From: Certhia americana
Lineage: Eukaryota > Chordata > Aves > Passeriformes > Certhiidae
NCBI GenBank assembly: GCA_018697195.1
Contig: JAGMWU010000047.1
Coordinates: forward strand, 186,001-250,000
Direction of reading: 5' to 3'
Length of the DNA: 64,000 bases
Both the position numbers and the translations under genes were made by a program. How positions within the stretch are numbered: position 1 is the first letter of the stretch; every line of letters starts with the position of its first letter. Below the pieces are notes generated by a model. It searched no databases, had not been told where the DNA came from, and was given only the letters and a program-made list of their open reading frames with translations. Shown here one piece after another: positions 38,881 to 49,920 of the stretch.

Positions 38881-41800
38881 TAGCAAATATTTGTTGAAAA
38901 TATTCTTTACTATAAATATTGTCCCTGTAGCTTTACTGCTTTTAAAGGCAAGTTTTTATGATGGACAATCAGAATTCAAGTGATGGGCTCTCTTTTGCAG
39001 CCCTTGAGAATTTTTTCCTTGTTATGTCTCTGCTTGATCTTCTCTGTAATTAATAACCATACTTACTAAAAGTTTATTAGCAGAACACTCTTCTATATTA
39101 TATGTATATTACCTTATGTTATATATACAGCCACAATTTTGTTTTATTGCATTGATGGTCTTTCAATCACCTTTTATTTTTTAAAATGGGACATGCATGA
39201 TATTCTATGTGTGCTTACAATGAAATAAAGATTTTAAAGAGAAGAACTAAAAAAGTCATATATTCTTTAATTTGTTACAATGGAACTACAAACAAAAAAA
39301 TTAAAAAGTGTAATTTTGTATAAGAATATTGTGAAATCTCACTAAAACATTGATATATCATCTGTCTGTTTGTACAGAAGGGAATTAAATTAGTCTGACG
39401 TGCATTTCTTTTGCTCAAAAAGTCCAGCAATGCTGAGGTCAAAAGTTTTAAATTTAGGCCTTATCCACAGCTCAGCTGAGTTTTCTTATTTGCTATAGTA
39501 CTGGCAATATGAGGCTCAGTCAGGCCTCATTTTTATTGTAATTGATTTCTACCTTTTTCAGCCAAAAAAGAGGGAACTAAATTGTTTTTGTAAATAAATA
39601 CTACCTGGTTGATTTGAATCTGTAAACTCTTTCTGTAGAAAATTGTTATTCTAGAAATCTGTATAATGAATTTGGGGAACCAGAGATGAGAATTATGCTG
39701 TAGTTCAAAACTTCAGACTCTGATGCCCTATTATGCAGCATCAAAAGCTGACCAACATCTTCTGTCCTGTGATAGCACCTATTACACTAGCAAATTCCTT
39801 TCTTCCTTAAATATTTTTATTTTCTTTAACCCAAGCCCAAATTTTCACTTAGTTGTATAACTTTCATATTTGTTGCAGTCAGATTTTTTCCAGAAAATGG
39901 TACATCTTCTTGCTCTCCTGGCTTTCTGTTGCTGCAGTGCCATCACTTTGCTTGGTATTTGGGTTTAGTACACACAAAGTGTATCTATTTTAGCTAATAC
40001 TGCATCCTGTATGAGCAGACTTGTATAGCAGAAAGGTCCACAGTGCACAAATTTCAAGGGGTTTACCTTGCACTGCTTCAAGCCCCACACCCACAGTGGC
40101 ATTTTGAGACTGGGAAGCCCTGGGGCAGTTATTCTAGTTTAGTGTGAAGCAGAATAAATCCAGTCTGTGCTGAGGCCACCCTGTGATATGAATTGAGGCA
40201 GGGACAGTTTGGTAACAGGAGTTGTGGGGTGTAAAGCCTTTTGGTAGGACAGCAAATACAAAGGTATTTTAGCAGCATCTCCTCAGTGTACTTAGCTTTC
40301 CATAAAGCCAGATTATACATAAATATGTAAATATTTAGATATATTTATGGTATCAATTAGCAAATCCTTCTACTCAAATAAGCAGAATTATTTACATTAA
40401 CTTGACTATCTGCTTGTTGATTTCCAAATGTTATGCTGTGCATAATATTTATTGTGGTTTCCTACTTTGGAAGCAATCATAAAAGGAAGATCCCTTATTC
40501 AGAGTTGTATTTTGGTATGGATTGCACTGTTCACTTCAACAAAGTAGTAATTCATCAAAGTGACTGGAAACAACAGGTTTCACAGCACCTTAAAGTGTGG
40601 AGAATGACAGGTTGTATCTTAGATATGTTGTTCTGAGTTTAGTGTGTATGAGAAATCCTGAGATTCCCATGTGAAGTTCATGAAAAAATCTTTCTTTAGT
40701 GTAATCTGGCTATCAGAGTATGCAAAAAGATACAATTAAGTTAAAAATATAATAGCAGCTGTTTAATTTAGCCACCTAAAATCTTGAGGATAACCCATTT
40801 CCTATCCTCTGGCCAGGGTACTAAATGAGGCATGCTCAGTAATTACTGAATTAGCCCTTTCAGCAGGGGAAAAGCAACATGGGTGCTAGTCTTTTGTTAT
40901 TTTACATTCAACCCCATTAGTGTTACTTGCTGTACCTAATAGGCTGATAAATGGGGTATCAAAATTGTCAGTGGCTAAATGGCACTTAATATTCCATTTT
41001 GAAGTTCAGGAAATCAGAAGTAGGAGGAGAGGCTTCTGATGGCCATTTGCTCAGTGGCACAGACTTATAATCAAGTAAATTGATGTTGAAGGTTCAATTA
41101 CGTGCATCTTACCACAAAATGGAGCTGTAAAATTGTTCAGTTGATGCGACGGACTTTGACAATATAACCCCTCACCTTATTAAGATTGCTCTCAAAAATA
41201 GTACTAAAAAATAGAAGTAGACCTCAGTCTCTCATTCCTGCAACGCTATTTCAGTATAGGTAATGAAAAGAAGAGGGTTTGGAGCAGAGTGTTGCATTTT
41301 ATTGCAGAACGTAGCAGGCCACTGAAGAAATTTTAGGTGACAATTCCTACTTTGAGATGCTTAAAGGCTGTTAGCAAGCACCTTTGCTCAGGAGAGGGCA
41401 GGCATAATGTCTTGAAATACCCACTCCAATGGCTTCTCTTGGGCTGCTCTTAGACAACTCTTGTTAAAGACAATGCACACTCAATAAATGTAACTTAGCA
41501 ATTGTTATCCCTAGGTATAGTTTTCTCATTGTAGCAGTCTAGATAACACACTGGACACAAGAAACAACAAGTCCAGCAAATGTTCTGTTTGGCCAAAAGA
41601 ATAAGACACTCTATAAAAAGGAATTTGGATCCAGGCAAGGAGAGCTTGCACAGCTGGATCTGGATGAGAGTCTGGATTTTAAACATTCCCATTTTTTTGG
41701 AGTTGCTTGTATTTGGACAGCTGTTTCTGACCTTTTCTGGTTCTCCCATATAGGAACATACTGTCCATTGACTCATGAGGAAAAGGTGCTGTAAACAGTA

Positions 41801-43749
41801 GGCAGAGAGAGACCAGTGTAATGTACAGGTTGAGATTTTAATGTCTGAGGGAAGCAGCTTGGCCTCTGCTGAGTCACTGAAGATCTCCTCTTGGGCTGTG
41901 ACCTCTTTTCTGGCCGAACACCACTGCAGGTTTAGGCAGATTCTGAGTCTCCATGCTCTCCTTGCCACTGGACATCTCTCTAGGTCTGAATTTCTCAAGT
42001 GTTTTGAGAGCCGCCTTCTCTGCAGCCTCTACCATCTGGAATAGCTTCACTGTGCCTCTCTGCCTCATTGACTCTCTTCTTCATTTCAAATCTCAGTTGA
42101 CCATTTATCTTTTCTACCTTGCCAATTTCTTTTAATTTCCCTGTCCATCTGCTTCATCTATTTAACTCGGTGAAAGCTTTTAGATTACATTTTTTATAGT
42201 AGATGCATGGGGAAATGGTACTTTATTATATATGAGCAACTTCCCCAGCTTGAGCAAGCATGCTGGTAACACTGCAAAATCCTACATCTCCTCTATGTGC
42301 TCAGTGTTACACTTCACAAAGTTAGAGGGGGATGTTGAGCTTGTGCTGACAGCCAAAAAAAATATACCTTGCTTTCCTCGGGCTGCAGCAAGTAGAGCAG
42401 ATGGTATTTTCCCCCACTTCACATCACTCTCTGTCCTTTCCTTCCTCATGCCCCATTGTTCATTTTTCACATTTCTCTGTTGGTTTGGTTTGGATTCAAC
42501 ACCTGCTGAAGTCAATGGAGAACCTCCCACTGACTTTATTTGGCTTTGCCTCATGCTCCCTGCCATCTCCCCTCCCTTCAGCTATGCCTGGACTCAAATT
42601 CTGTCTCTGACCTCTCAACAGCTCAGATCCTGTCTGTGCATCATCTCTCCTCTTGCTTTTCCTGCACTTTGCCAAGCGCCTTTGCAGAGCAGGGATGGGG
42701 GAAAGCTGTGTGGAACAGATACTGCTTGGGTCAGTAGCTCAAAAGAAAATATGTGAAGAATTTTTGGGTTGGATTAGTCTGAAACAACATTTTCTCTAGT
42801 TTTTCCTTTACTTAGCCAAAAAATAAAACTGGAACATAATCTTGCATTAAATATTGTGGGAATGAAAGTCAAATGTTTTGTTTTACTTGGGTTTTAGTTT
42901 TTAATTAAAATGAAAAATCATGTCAAAGCAGAAGTTAAGCCTCTCTCCTTTGGAAATATCATAGTGAAATATTTTGCCCTTCAGGAAATAATGTAGGTAT
43001 TTTTCCATAATTTTTTTTTTTTTTTTTTTCTTTTCCCAGATCATTGGTTATGTTAATAACCCCAAAACATATTTTTCTTTTGTGGTGAATTAATTACTCA
43101 GTTACTTGATGCTATTTCCTCTCATGGTTTTTCTCTGTATTCCAAAACACTAGCTACCTCTTTTCTCACTGAGGTCCCTCCCAATCATTCATTTCTTTTG
43201 TAGATGTGAAATTTAAAAAAAACAACCCAGGGTTGCTATTGCTCTACCATTGAATGTTGGGGTTTTTTGGGCAGTGTGTTTATGTCCTTGATATTTTAAT
43301 CTAGTACAAGACTGGAATAATTGTTATTGCATTCTTCAAATAATGCTGCCTGTACCCCATTGCACTTGAGACCACCATCTTGTGACCTCCTGTGGAGCAT
43401 CCCATGAATTTCACAAAATCTTCTGTGATACTGCCCCGTAACAAGAATGCCAAATTCTGTGCTCTTTTTCTGAGTGTTCGGTTTCCAAGGATACAACAAT
43501 TACCCCAATGGAGTCAAATGAAAATTTCTATCAACTTCATGTAGTCACAGTGGCCCCTTGTACATTGACCGACCTCTGTGACTTTGCACTCAAGTCACTC
43601 CAGGAACAAAAAGAAATCCTTGCAGTAATATTGTGGTTGTCATAAGCAGTGCCTCAAAAGAAGCTCTACTTTTTTAGACCTGGGAAGTGGTGTGAGTTTT
43701 AATTGACATCCCTAGGAGTTGTGAGAATTCTTAGCAACTTGCAGGATTT

Positions 43750-43870
43750 AGCCCTAATAGTATTTACAGTAATTAAGCACACTAATTAAATAAAAAAACA
43801 ACTAATGACAAATTGATTCAATGCCAAATAAAGGAGTCAAATAAATGCTTAATTAAAGATGCTAATAAAA
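43750..43870. promoter_or_regulatory. Cluster of TAAT/TTAATTAA motifs, possible enhancer
   Basis: About 120 bp holds at least six homeodomain-type cores: CTAATAG, GTAATTAAG, CTAATTAAA, ACTAATGAC, CTTAATTAAAG and CTAATAAAA. These also arise readily in AT-rich DNA. The density and the adjacent less AT-rich single-copy sequence make it a candidate conserved non-coding element. Conservation cannot be judged from one sequence. Confidence 0.2.
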
Positions 43871-44289
43871 TCCCCTTCAGCCTTTACAGTCCACTCCCTA
43901 GGGCTAAAGATGACTTTCTACCTCAGAAATCTTTATAGTCCTTCACAACACCAGTCTCTAGGGTTACTGCCTTTTTTAACCTCTGGATTAAATGCTTGTC
44001 AGCTGAGTACTGTATAAACCCATTTAAAAACTATCAGAATGATTAAGTTGGATCCAGAACACTCTGTGTCTTCCAGATATGATACACCATGATATTCCCA
44101 TCTGCATGCATGTTTCCTTTCACTACAGCATGCAAGGTTGTGTCTAACTGAGCACCTGGGCAGTGGGACAAATGCCTGACCATCAGAGAACTTAAGCCAA
44201 TGGTACAAACCACTGCCTAAATTGAGGCTGACTACCTCGTAGAGCCAAAGTCAAAATGAGAACGAGCACAGCCATAATGCAGCCCAGTT

Positions 44290-44400
44290 AAAGTAGAGTG
44301 AGACAGCTGTTTTCTAATTCATTATTGATCCTGTTAAGCGTGATTATTTATCACCAAAGTAAAGCCTAGCAATAAAAATATGTTTTAAAAAATAAATATG
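44290..44400. promoter_or_regulatory. Possible conserved non-coding element
   Basis: This segment combines an E-box palindrome (CAGCTG at about 44307), TAATTCATTATTGAT and GTGATTATTTATCAC within 60 bp. It has few homopolymers and no repeat similarity. The motif mixture resembles tissue-specific enhancers, but that is an inference from motif content alone. Confidence 0.15.
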
Positions 44401-47400
44401 TTGGAGAATAGAGCTGCCGTAAAAAAATGGCTATTAAGCAGCACTCAGAGAGCAGAGAGTTCTTTAAGTTAGTATTCAGTACTTCTTTGATGTGCCTGGA
44501 ATCTATGTCACCCTGGCAGATAGCCTCATTAGATATTTCTCTCCTTATCTGAACTTACAGCTTTTTACATTTTGTGTCAATAATGATTAAGCAAATGCTT
44601 ATGAATGTAGAAAAGGAAGAGCCATTTCTCAGCCTCTCACAGAAGGTTTGCAGAAGAACTTCTGAGCAGACAGATCACCTGGTAGTGCACAGCAGCCCTT
44701 TCCACTTTTATCTGCAATGTTGTTTTGTGATGGGATTGTTGTCTTTGGCATTGCCAGCAGTTAGTCAGTCTCAAAGTTCTCCTTTCTCCCTCTGATGTGT
44801 TACACCATTTCACATTATCTCATCTAACAAGTCACTGTGATTTCAGATAACACTGCATGTGTTTAACTTCAGAAGAAGTTCTGAGCCCAGCTTGGGTACC
44901 TCTTATCAGCCTTGGTACTATCCAGCTCTGAATCTGGGGCAGATGGAAGTAAATGGGATGTCAGTGAGAAGGAAGGAATTCCTTATGCTTGTATAAACTG
45001 CCTTTATCTCTGTGCTATTCACTTATAAAAGAAAGCAGGTTGTGCAGCCTATGAGGAAATTATTACACTGATCTGAGTCATATAATTTGGATTCTGTTGG
45101 AAATGCTAACAACAGGTATCCTATATGCCACATTTAGTTGTGGGGGAGGGCGAAGAGTGGAAATTGAAAAAGAGCTAATTCACATGCAGGTGCTGCTTGC
45201 AGTGTGCTAAATTACCTGTTGGATACCTGAGTACTTGCAAATATTGCAAATAACTTGCATTTATCCCTCTGGAAACCCAAGAGAAAATGCTTACATAGCC
45301 GGCAAGTTAAGAAGTATGAAAACAAATGAACATAAAAGAGGCTTAAGAAAAAAGTGCCAAAACAAAACACATAACCCTGAAGTGAGAATTGAACAGAATT
45401 AGAATTAACAGCCTTAACTGAAACAGACTTGCTCTAACCACTGATCTTTTGACACTGCACCATTCTATATCTTCCAATTATGTCTACATGCTGCTTTCCA
45501 TCAAGAAAAAAGAAAAAAATCCAATCCTTCAGGCAACAGTATTTGAAATAATTCATCCAGATCCTGTAATAGTGTACTACAGTGTCAAATTGCTGTTATG
45601 CTAAGTCACATTCTGATCCAGCAAAGTTACTTCTATTTCCTCATCCTTGTTTGCTTCTGGCCTTTAAAATACCTGCTTTTTCTTTGTTTATATCTTCAGT
45701 AACTTAAATTTGCTCTTCTGTGTCATACTGGCATTTATGTTTGCCACTGTCACCCTTCAGCACTTGTCACAGGGTTTGGAGTGGGTTTTTTTAGTCACCA
45801 TATTATGTCTCTACTTTTCAGATTTCGTGGAGGGTCCAAAATGTTCTCCAATAATTTTTGAACTCTTAGTGACTCTTCAGAGAAAATATGCTACTTATGC
45901 CTATAGTCTTTTATTGTTTATATCCTCAGACCATTGTGATTACAGCAGTAAGACTGTACAGCATTTTAAAACCCTGTTATTGTTGTTAAAGACACCATGA
46001 AAGACTTAGAGCAGAAATAGAGCTCTGAGTCATGGTTTGTATCTGCTGAAAATATATTTAACTTCATTTTTGTCAAAGTTTGTAAAGTAAAAGAACAACA
46101 ACAGCAGATCTCTGCCAGAAATTTGTTTTGCCAGAAAAGAAACATGGGGATCATTGAAAAGCTCAAACACAAGGGATTCTTCTGGAGTGCTGTGTCTCTG
46201 TCTGTAGGAGTTTTGTCCTTGGTTGTTTGAGATACAATTCTGCAGAGTGAAGTGGGGAGTTCAAAGCCAGAGACAAAACTGTTGAAAACAGAGCATCTCC
46301 TAATATTTGTCTGTGTGTTTCTCTCTCTGTCCTTTGTATTGCTGTTGATGACAATAGTGATGTCTGTTGAGGTACAAGCAGCTTCGTTCACACCCCTGGA
46401 GTGAAAGTGCCTTCATTTCTTTACATAGCCTTGGGAGAAGCTGAAATACGATTATAAATCCTGAGTCTTTGAGCAATTATCTGAATTGTTCTCAATATCA
46501 TGCAGTATTTCCTTGGCTAACTTGAGGAACTGTTCTGTTATCACTCCAGGAAGTAACCTAGAAGGGAAATGCATGTAACACACAAGATGCTGTCTGGCAT
46601 AGCTGTACTGAGATGAAGAAGGGGGAAAAAAAAATCACCAGTTCAACAGTGCTTTAAAGAAGAAAAATGATTTCAATCTGAGCAAAATGTCATGGTTGTT
46701 CCCAGAAGTGTCACAACACAGGAGCATGGAAGTACAAGATAAAGCTCTGCTGAAAATTGTTATGTCTCTTGATAGCTTTAGTCAGCTGTGGCAGGGAAAA
46801 CAAAGGCATATCTTGCTGTGTTGCAGAAATGTATAGTGGGCAGTAATAAAGGAATAAATCTAGGAAGTCACACTGACATAACAATGCAATGCAAATTTCA
46901 TTGGTTTCAGTAAAAGCATAACTAATTCTTTGTATCCTATAATAACTTCAGTTATTCTTTAAATGGCAGTAAGTCAAGATTGTTCTGTTGAAGAGTAAGT
47001 TGCAATAGTTTGAAAGGTGGAAAATTTATCATCACCGTGTAAGAACATGGAGATTAAGTTTCATCAAAAGTTCTTCAGTTTCAAAAAGATTTGAATTAAT
47101 GGCATAGAATAGCTAGATATTTCACTGGAAAAAGGAGAATTAAGAGGTTGAGAAGAACATATTCAGCAAATGCAGGTGTACAGCCATTATTTTCATAATG
47201 AAAGTAATTTTGATTTCTGAAATTCAGAACACCTGGAAAACGTTCCTTTAAACAGAGGAGATACAGATTAATACTAATAATCTAAATTGAATACATCCAC
47301 AGAGACAATGATTAAAATGCCCTGAACAAAGGCAGGGGAAGTTTGCCAGGAGACTTTACCTAGTCTGATTTCTCAAGGATGTATCATGGAGTTGTTCTGT

Positions 47401-48288
47401 TTAATGCTGGTGTGTAAGTTGGTACATTTGTTAGAACTAATGTTAGGGCTTTGAAAGGTCTGGTGATATGAGAATTTCTGCTGGCAGCACAGTCCAAAAG
47501 AGATCAGTACAGGGAAGAAATGGAGTATTTTTCAGGAATAGCCAGGTGACCTAGGTGATAATCATAAAAGTGAAGGTAAAATAGTCAGTAATGTATAAGC
47601 AGAATTTATCCTTTATCATGGGCACTCCTTGGTCAGAACTTAAGGAGAAGGATGTGCATCTAGTAGTTGCTCAAAGAGAAATTAAGAGTTTTCCTACCAT
47701 GATGGCATTAAAAAGGCAAAAGCAATTCTAAATATTTTAGACAAGCCATTTCCATGAGAGCTAGCAATGCCAGGCAATATCTCACTGGTTCATCTGGACC
47801 ATTGTGTGTCATTCTATGCACCTGCATATTAAAAAAAAAAAAAAAAAAAAATAATCTCAATTAAAGGAGTTTAAAATAGTGAATAAAAAGAATGTAATTT
47901 TTTTTTTACATTTTTTACAATTGTGTTAAATAAGAAACAAGTACTAAAGCACATCTAAAGTTAGAAAAAAAGAGGTCACAAGAAAAATTTGTAAAAGTTA
48001 TTGTCATTAAAAAAAAAAAGAAGTTTAAAAATGATAAAACTTGGGTTCCAGATTATCCCCCTATCAAAAGATAAAGAACAATTAATATTGTTAAGGTGAG
48101 GCTCTAATAGTTTATAAATGGGTTGGAATCAGCAGCAGATGCTTGGCCTAGATGGAAATTGTGGGTGCATCTATTGTAATATTTTAGTTGGAAGCAGTAA
48201 AGTACCTTTTTGAAGTGGCCTCTGAGGTACCCCTGTGGCTGTGCTTTGTCTCAGTTGAGCAGTCTCACTCTGCACTGTTTCCTTTCAG

Positions 48289-48471
48289 CTGAAACTGAAC
48301 TGGAAGTCGCAGTCTGGAACCGCATTTGGTGCTGCTTCTGCTGATGGCTTCTCAGTTGACAGAACCAGGCTAGAGCTGCTAGGAAGTAAAATCCTGGGAA
48401 GTGCATATGCTATGGATGTCGGGCTCTTAGCACAACTGTATCACTATCTCTGTCTGCTACTGTTCCTGTAA
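48289..48471 (+). other. Candidate 3'-terminal coding exon, 60 codons plus stop
   Basis: It follows a strong acceptor (TGCACTGTTTCCTTTCAG) and stays open for 60 codons to TAA at 48469-48471, while the other two frames hit stops within a few codons. Upstream of the acceptor the same frame is closed by TGA, so the open stretch starts close to the acceptor. The peptide begins LKLNWKSQSGTAFGAASADG and ends in a short leucine-rich hydrophobic tail (LCLLLFL). I do not recognise it. No AATAAA follows before the CR1 insertion that starts about 120 bp downstream. Its start phase matches the end of the candidate exon at 24590-24672. It could equally be a chance frame in a GC-richer patch. Confidence 0.25.
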
Positions 48472-48590
48472 CTTGACTGAAAAGAAAAATGCTGAGTTTA
48501 TGATTCAGTTTCTGTTGGATTTCTTACTAATAGTTCAGAAAGTCAAAAAATACCTATCCTAATGCCAAAGAAATTAATTTAGCATTTATG

Positions 48591-48898
48591 GTGTCATCTG
48601 CAAATTTACTAATGAAAGACCCAATACCCACATCCATATCACCAATAAAAATATTAAACAGAACTGGCCCCAGCACAGATCCCTGGGGGACACCACTGGT
48701 GCCTGGCCCCCAGATGGGTGCAGCACTGCTCACCACCACTCTCTGGGTCCTGCCATCCAGACAGTTCCTAACCCAGCACAGAGTGCTCCTGTCCAAGCCA
48801 TGGGCTGCAGCTTTTCCAGGAGTGTGCTGTGGGAGACAGAGACAAAGGCCTTGCTGAAGTCCAAATAGACAATATCCACAGCCTTTCCCACTTGGTCA
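48591..48898 (-). mobile_element. CR1 LINE reverse-transcriptase fragment, inverted 5' part
   Basis: On the minus strand this encodes the core of the CR1 ORF2 reverse transcriptase. One frame carries DIVYLDFSKAF, the first catalytic-aspartate box. After a one-base frame change near 48800, a second frame carries SGVPQGSVLGPVLFN and then KFADDT, with the catalytic FADD. Sequence similarity ends abruptly right after the GATGACACC that encodes ADDT. The frame change and other decay make it a pseudogene. It abuts the plus-strand CR1 segment that continues the same open reading frame, so the two are best read as one insertion with an inverted 5' part. Confidence 0.85.
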
Positions 48899-48905
48899 TA
48901 AAATG

Positions 48906-49777
48906 AGATATTATGGATGAGGGTATTGAATCATTCATTAGTAAATTTGCAGATGACACTAGGAGCATGTGTCGATCTGTTGGAAGGTAGGAGGGCTCTG
49001 CAGAGAAACCTGGGACAGTTGAATGGATGGCAAGAGTCCAATAGGATGAGGTTTAATAAGTCCAAGCGCTGGGTCCTGCATTTTGCCCACAATAACCCCC
49101 TGCAGTGTTACAGGCTGGGGTTGGTGTGGCTGGACAGCGCCCAGGCAGAAAGGGACCTGGGGGTGCTGGTGACAGCCAGCTGGACATGAGCCAGCTCTGT
49201 GCCCTGGTGGCCAAGAAGGCCAATAGCATCCTGGCCTGGATCAGGAATGGTGTGGCCAGCAGGAGCAGGGAGGTCATTCTGCCCCTGTACTGGGCACTGC
49301 TGAGGCCACACCTTGAATGCTGTGTCCAGCTCTGGCCCCTTAGTTTGGGAAGGACATTGAGACCCTGCAGTGTGTCCAGAGGAGGTAACAAGGCTGGAGA
49401 GGGGCTGGGAACACAAACCCTGTGAGGAATGGCTGAAGGAGCTGGGGGTGTTCAGCCTGAAGAGGAGGAAACTCAGGGGTGACCTTAGCACTCTCTACAA
49501 CTCCCTGAAAGGTGGCTGTAGTCAGGTGGGGTTGGTCTCTTTCTCCAGGCAGCAACTGACTGAAGGAGAGGACACAGTCTCAAGCTGTGCCAAGGGAAAT
49601 ATAGGCTGGATATCAGGAGAAAGTTCTGCCTGGGGAGGTGGTGGAGTCACCATCCCTGGATGTGTTTAGAAAAGAGACTGGATGTGGCACTTGGTGCCAT
49701 GGTTTAGTTGAGGTGTCAGGGCATGGGTTGGACTCAATGATCTTGGAGGTCTCTTCCAACTTAGTCATTCTGTGATA
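48906..49777 (+). mobile_element. CR1 LINE 3' half (RT C-terminal region plus 3' UTR)
   Basis: It begins within the same reverse-transcriptase region as the inverted piece and repeats about 50 bp of it, including ISKFADDT. It then runs through the C-terminal part of ORF2 in several broken frames: [68 protein letters not shown] and [12 protein letters not shown]. The 3' UTR follows from about 49550, with TTGGTGCCATGGTTTAGTTG and a terminus of CATTCTGTGATA, as in bird CR1. Stops and frameshifts show it is inactive. Together with 48591-48898 it makes a truncated insertion of about 1.19 kb. Confidence 0.9.
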
Positions 49778-49870
49778 CATATGATGTTAGTGGTTTACTG
49801 GTGTTTGAAAAGGAGGAGAAGGACTTAAGTCTTTAATGCTTTCTAGGAAAAATTATCTTTATTTATTGTT

Positions 49871-49920
49871 ATACACACACACACAACAAATACAGATATA
49901 TACACATTTGCACACACACG
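49871..49920. repeat. Interrupted CA microsatellite
   Basis: ACACACACACACA lies at about 49873-49885, followed by TATATACACA and CACACACAC near 49911-49919. The array is short and interrupted, so probably of low variability. Confidence 0.6.

Larger units (their letters stand above)
35216..48288. other. Unique AT-rich DNA, no confirmed gene
   Basis: No gene supported. It contains A- and T-homopolymers (35899-35915, about 43010-43029, 47831-47851), a perfect hairpin (38852-38880) and two clusters of TAAT-type motifs (43750-43870 and 44290-44400). The longest frames, 41495-41998 on the minus strand (167 codons) and 42232-42756 on the plus strand (174 codons), lie in a GC-richer patch. They show no recognisable domain and no upstream promoter-like sequence. 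Confidence 0.55.

Noticed and set aside
41173..41200. 28-bp minus-strand pseudo-exon before GTGAGG
   Set aside because: Fair splice sites but very short, with no phase or transcript support.
41495..41998. 167-codon open frame, minus strand
   Set aside because: Cysteine- and leucine-rich with no recognisable motif. It overlaps frames on the other strand and nothing flanking suggests an intronless gene or a processed pseudogene.
42232..42756. 174-codon open frame, plus strand
   Set aside because: It lies in a GC-richer patch with overlapping open frames on both strands. It has no domain, signal peptide, promoter or splice context, and its low-complexity Ser/Leu/Phe-rich composition suggests chance.
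47831..47851. A21 run considered as a retrocopy poly(A) tail
   Set aside because: No processed gene or element body is recognisable upstream and no flanking target-site duplication was seen.
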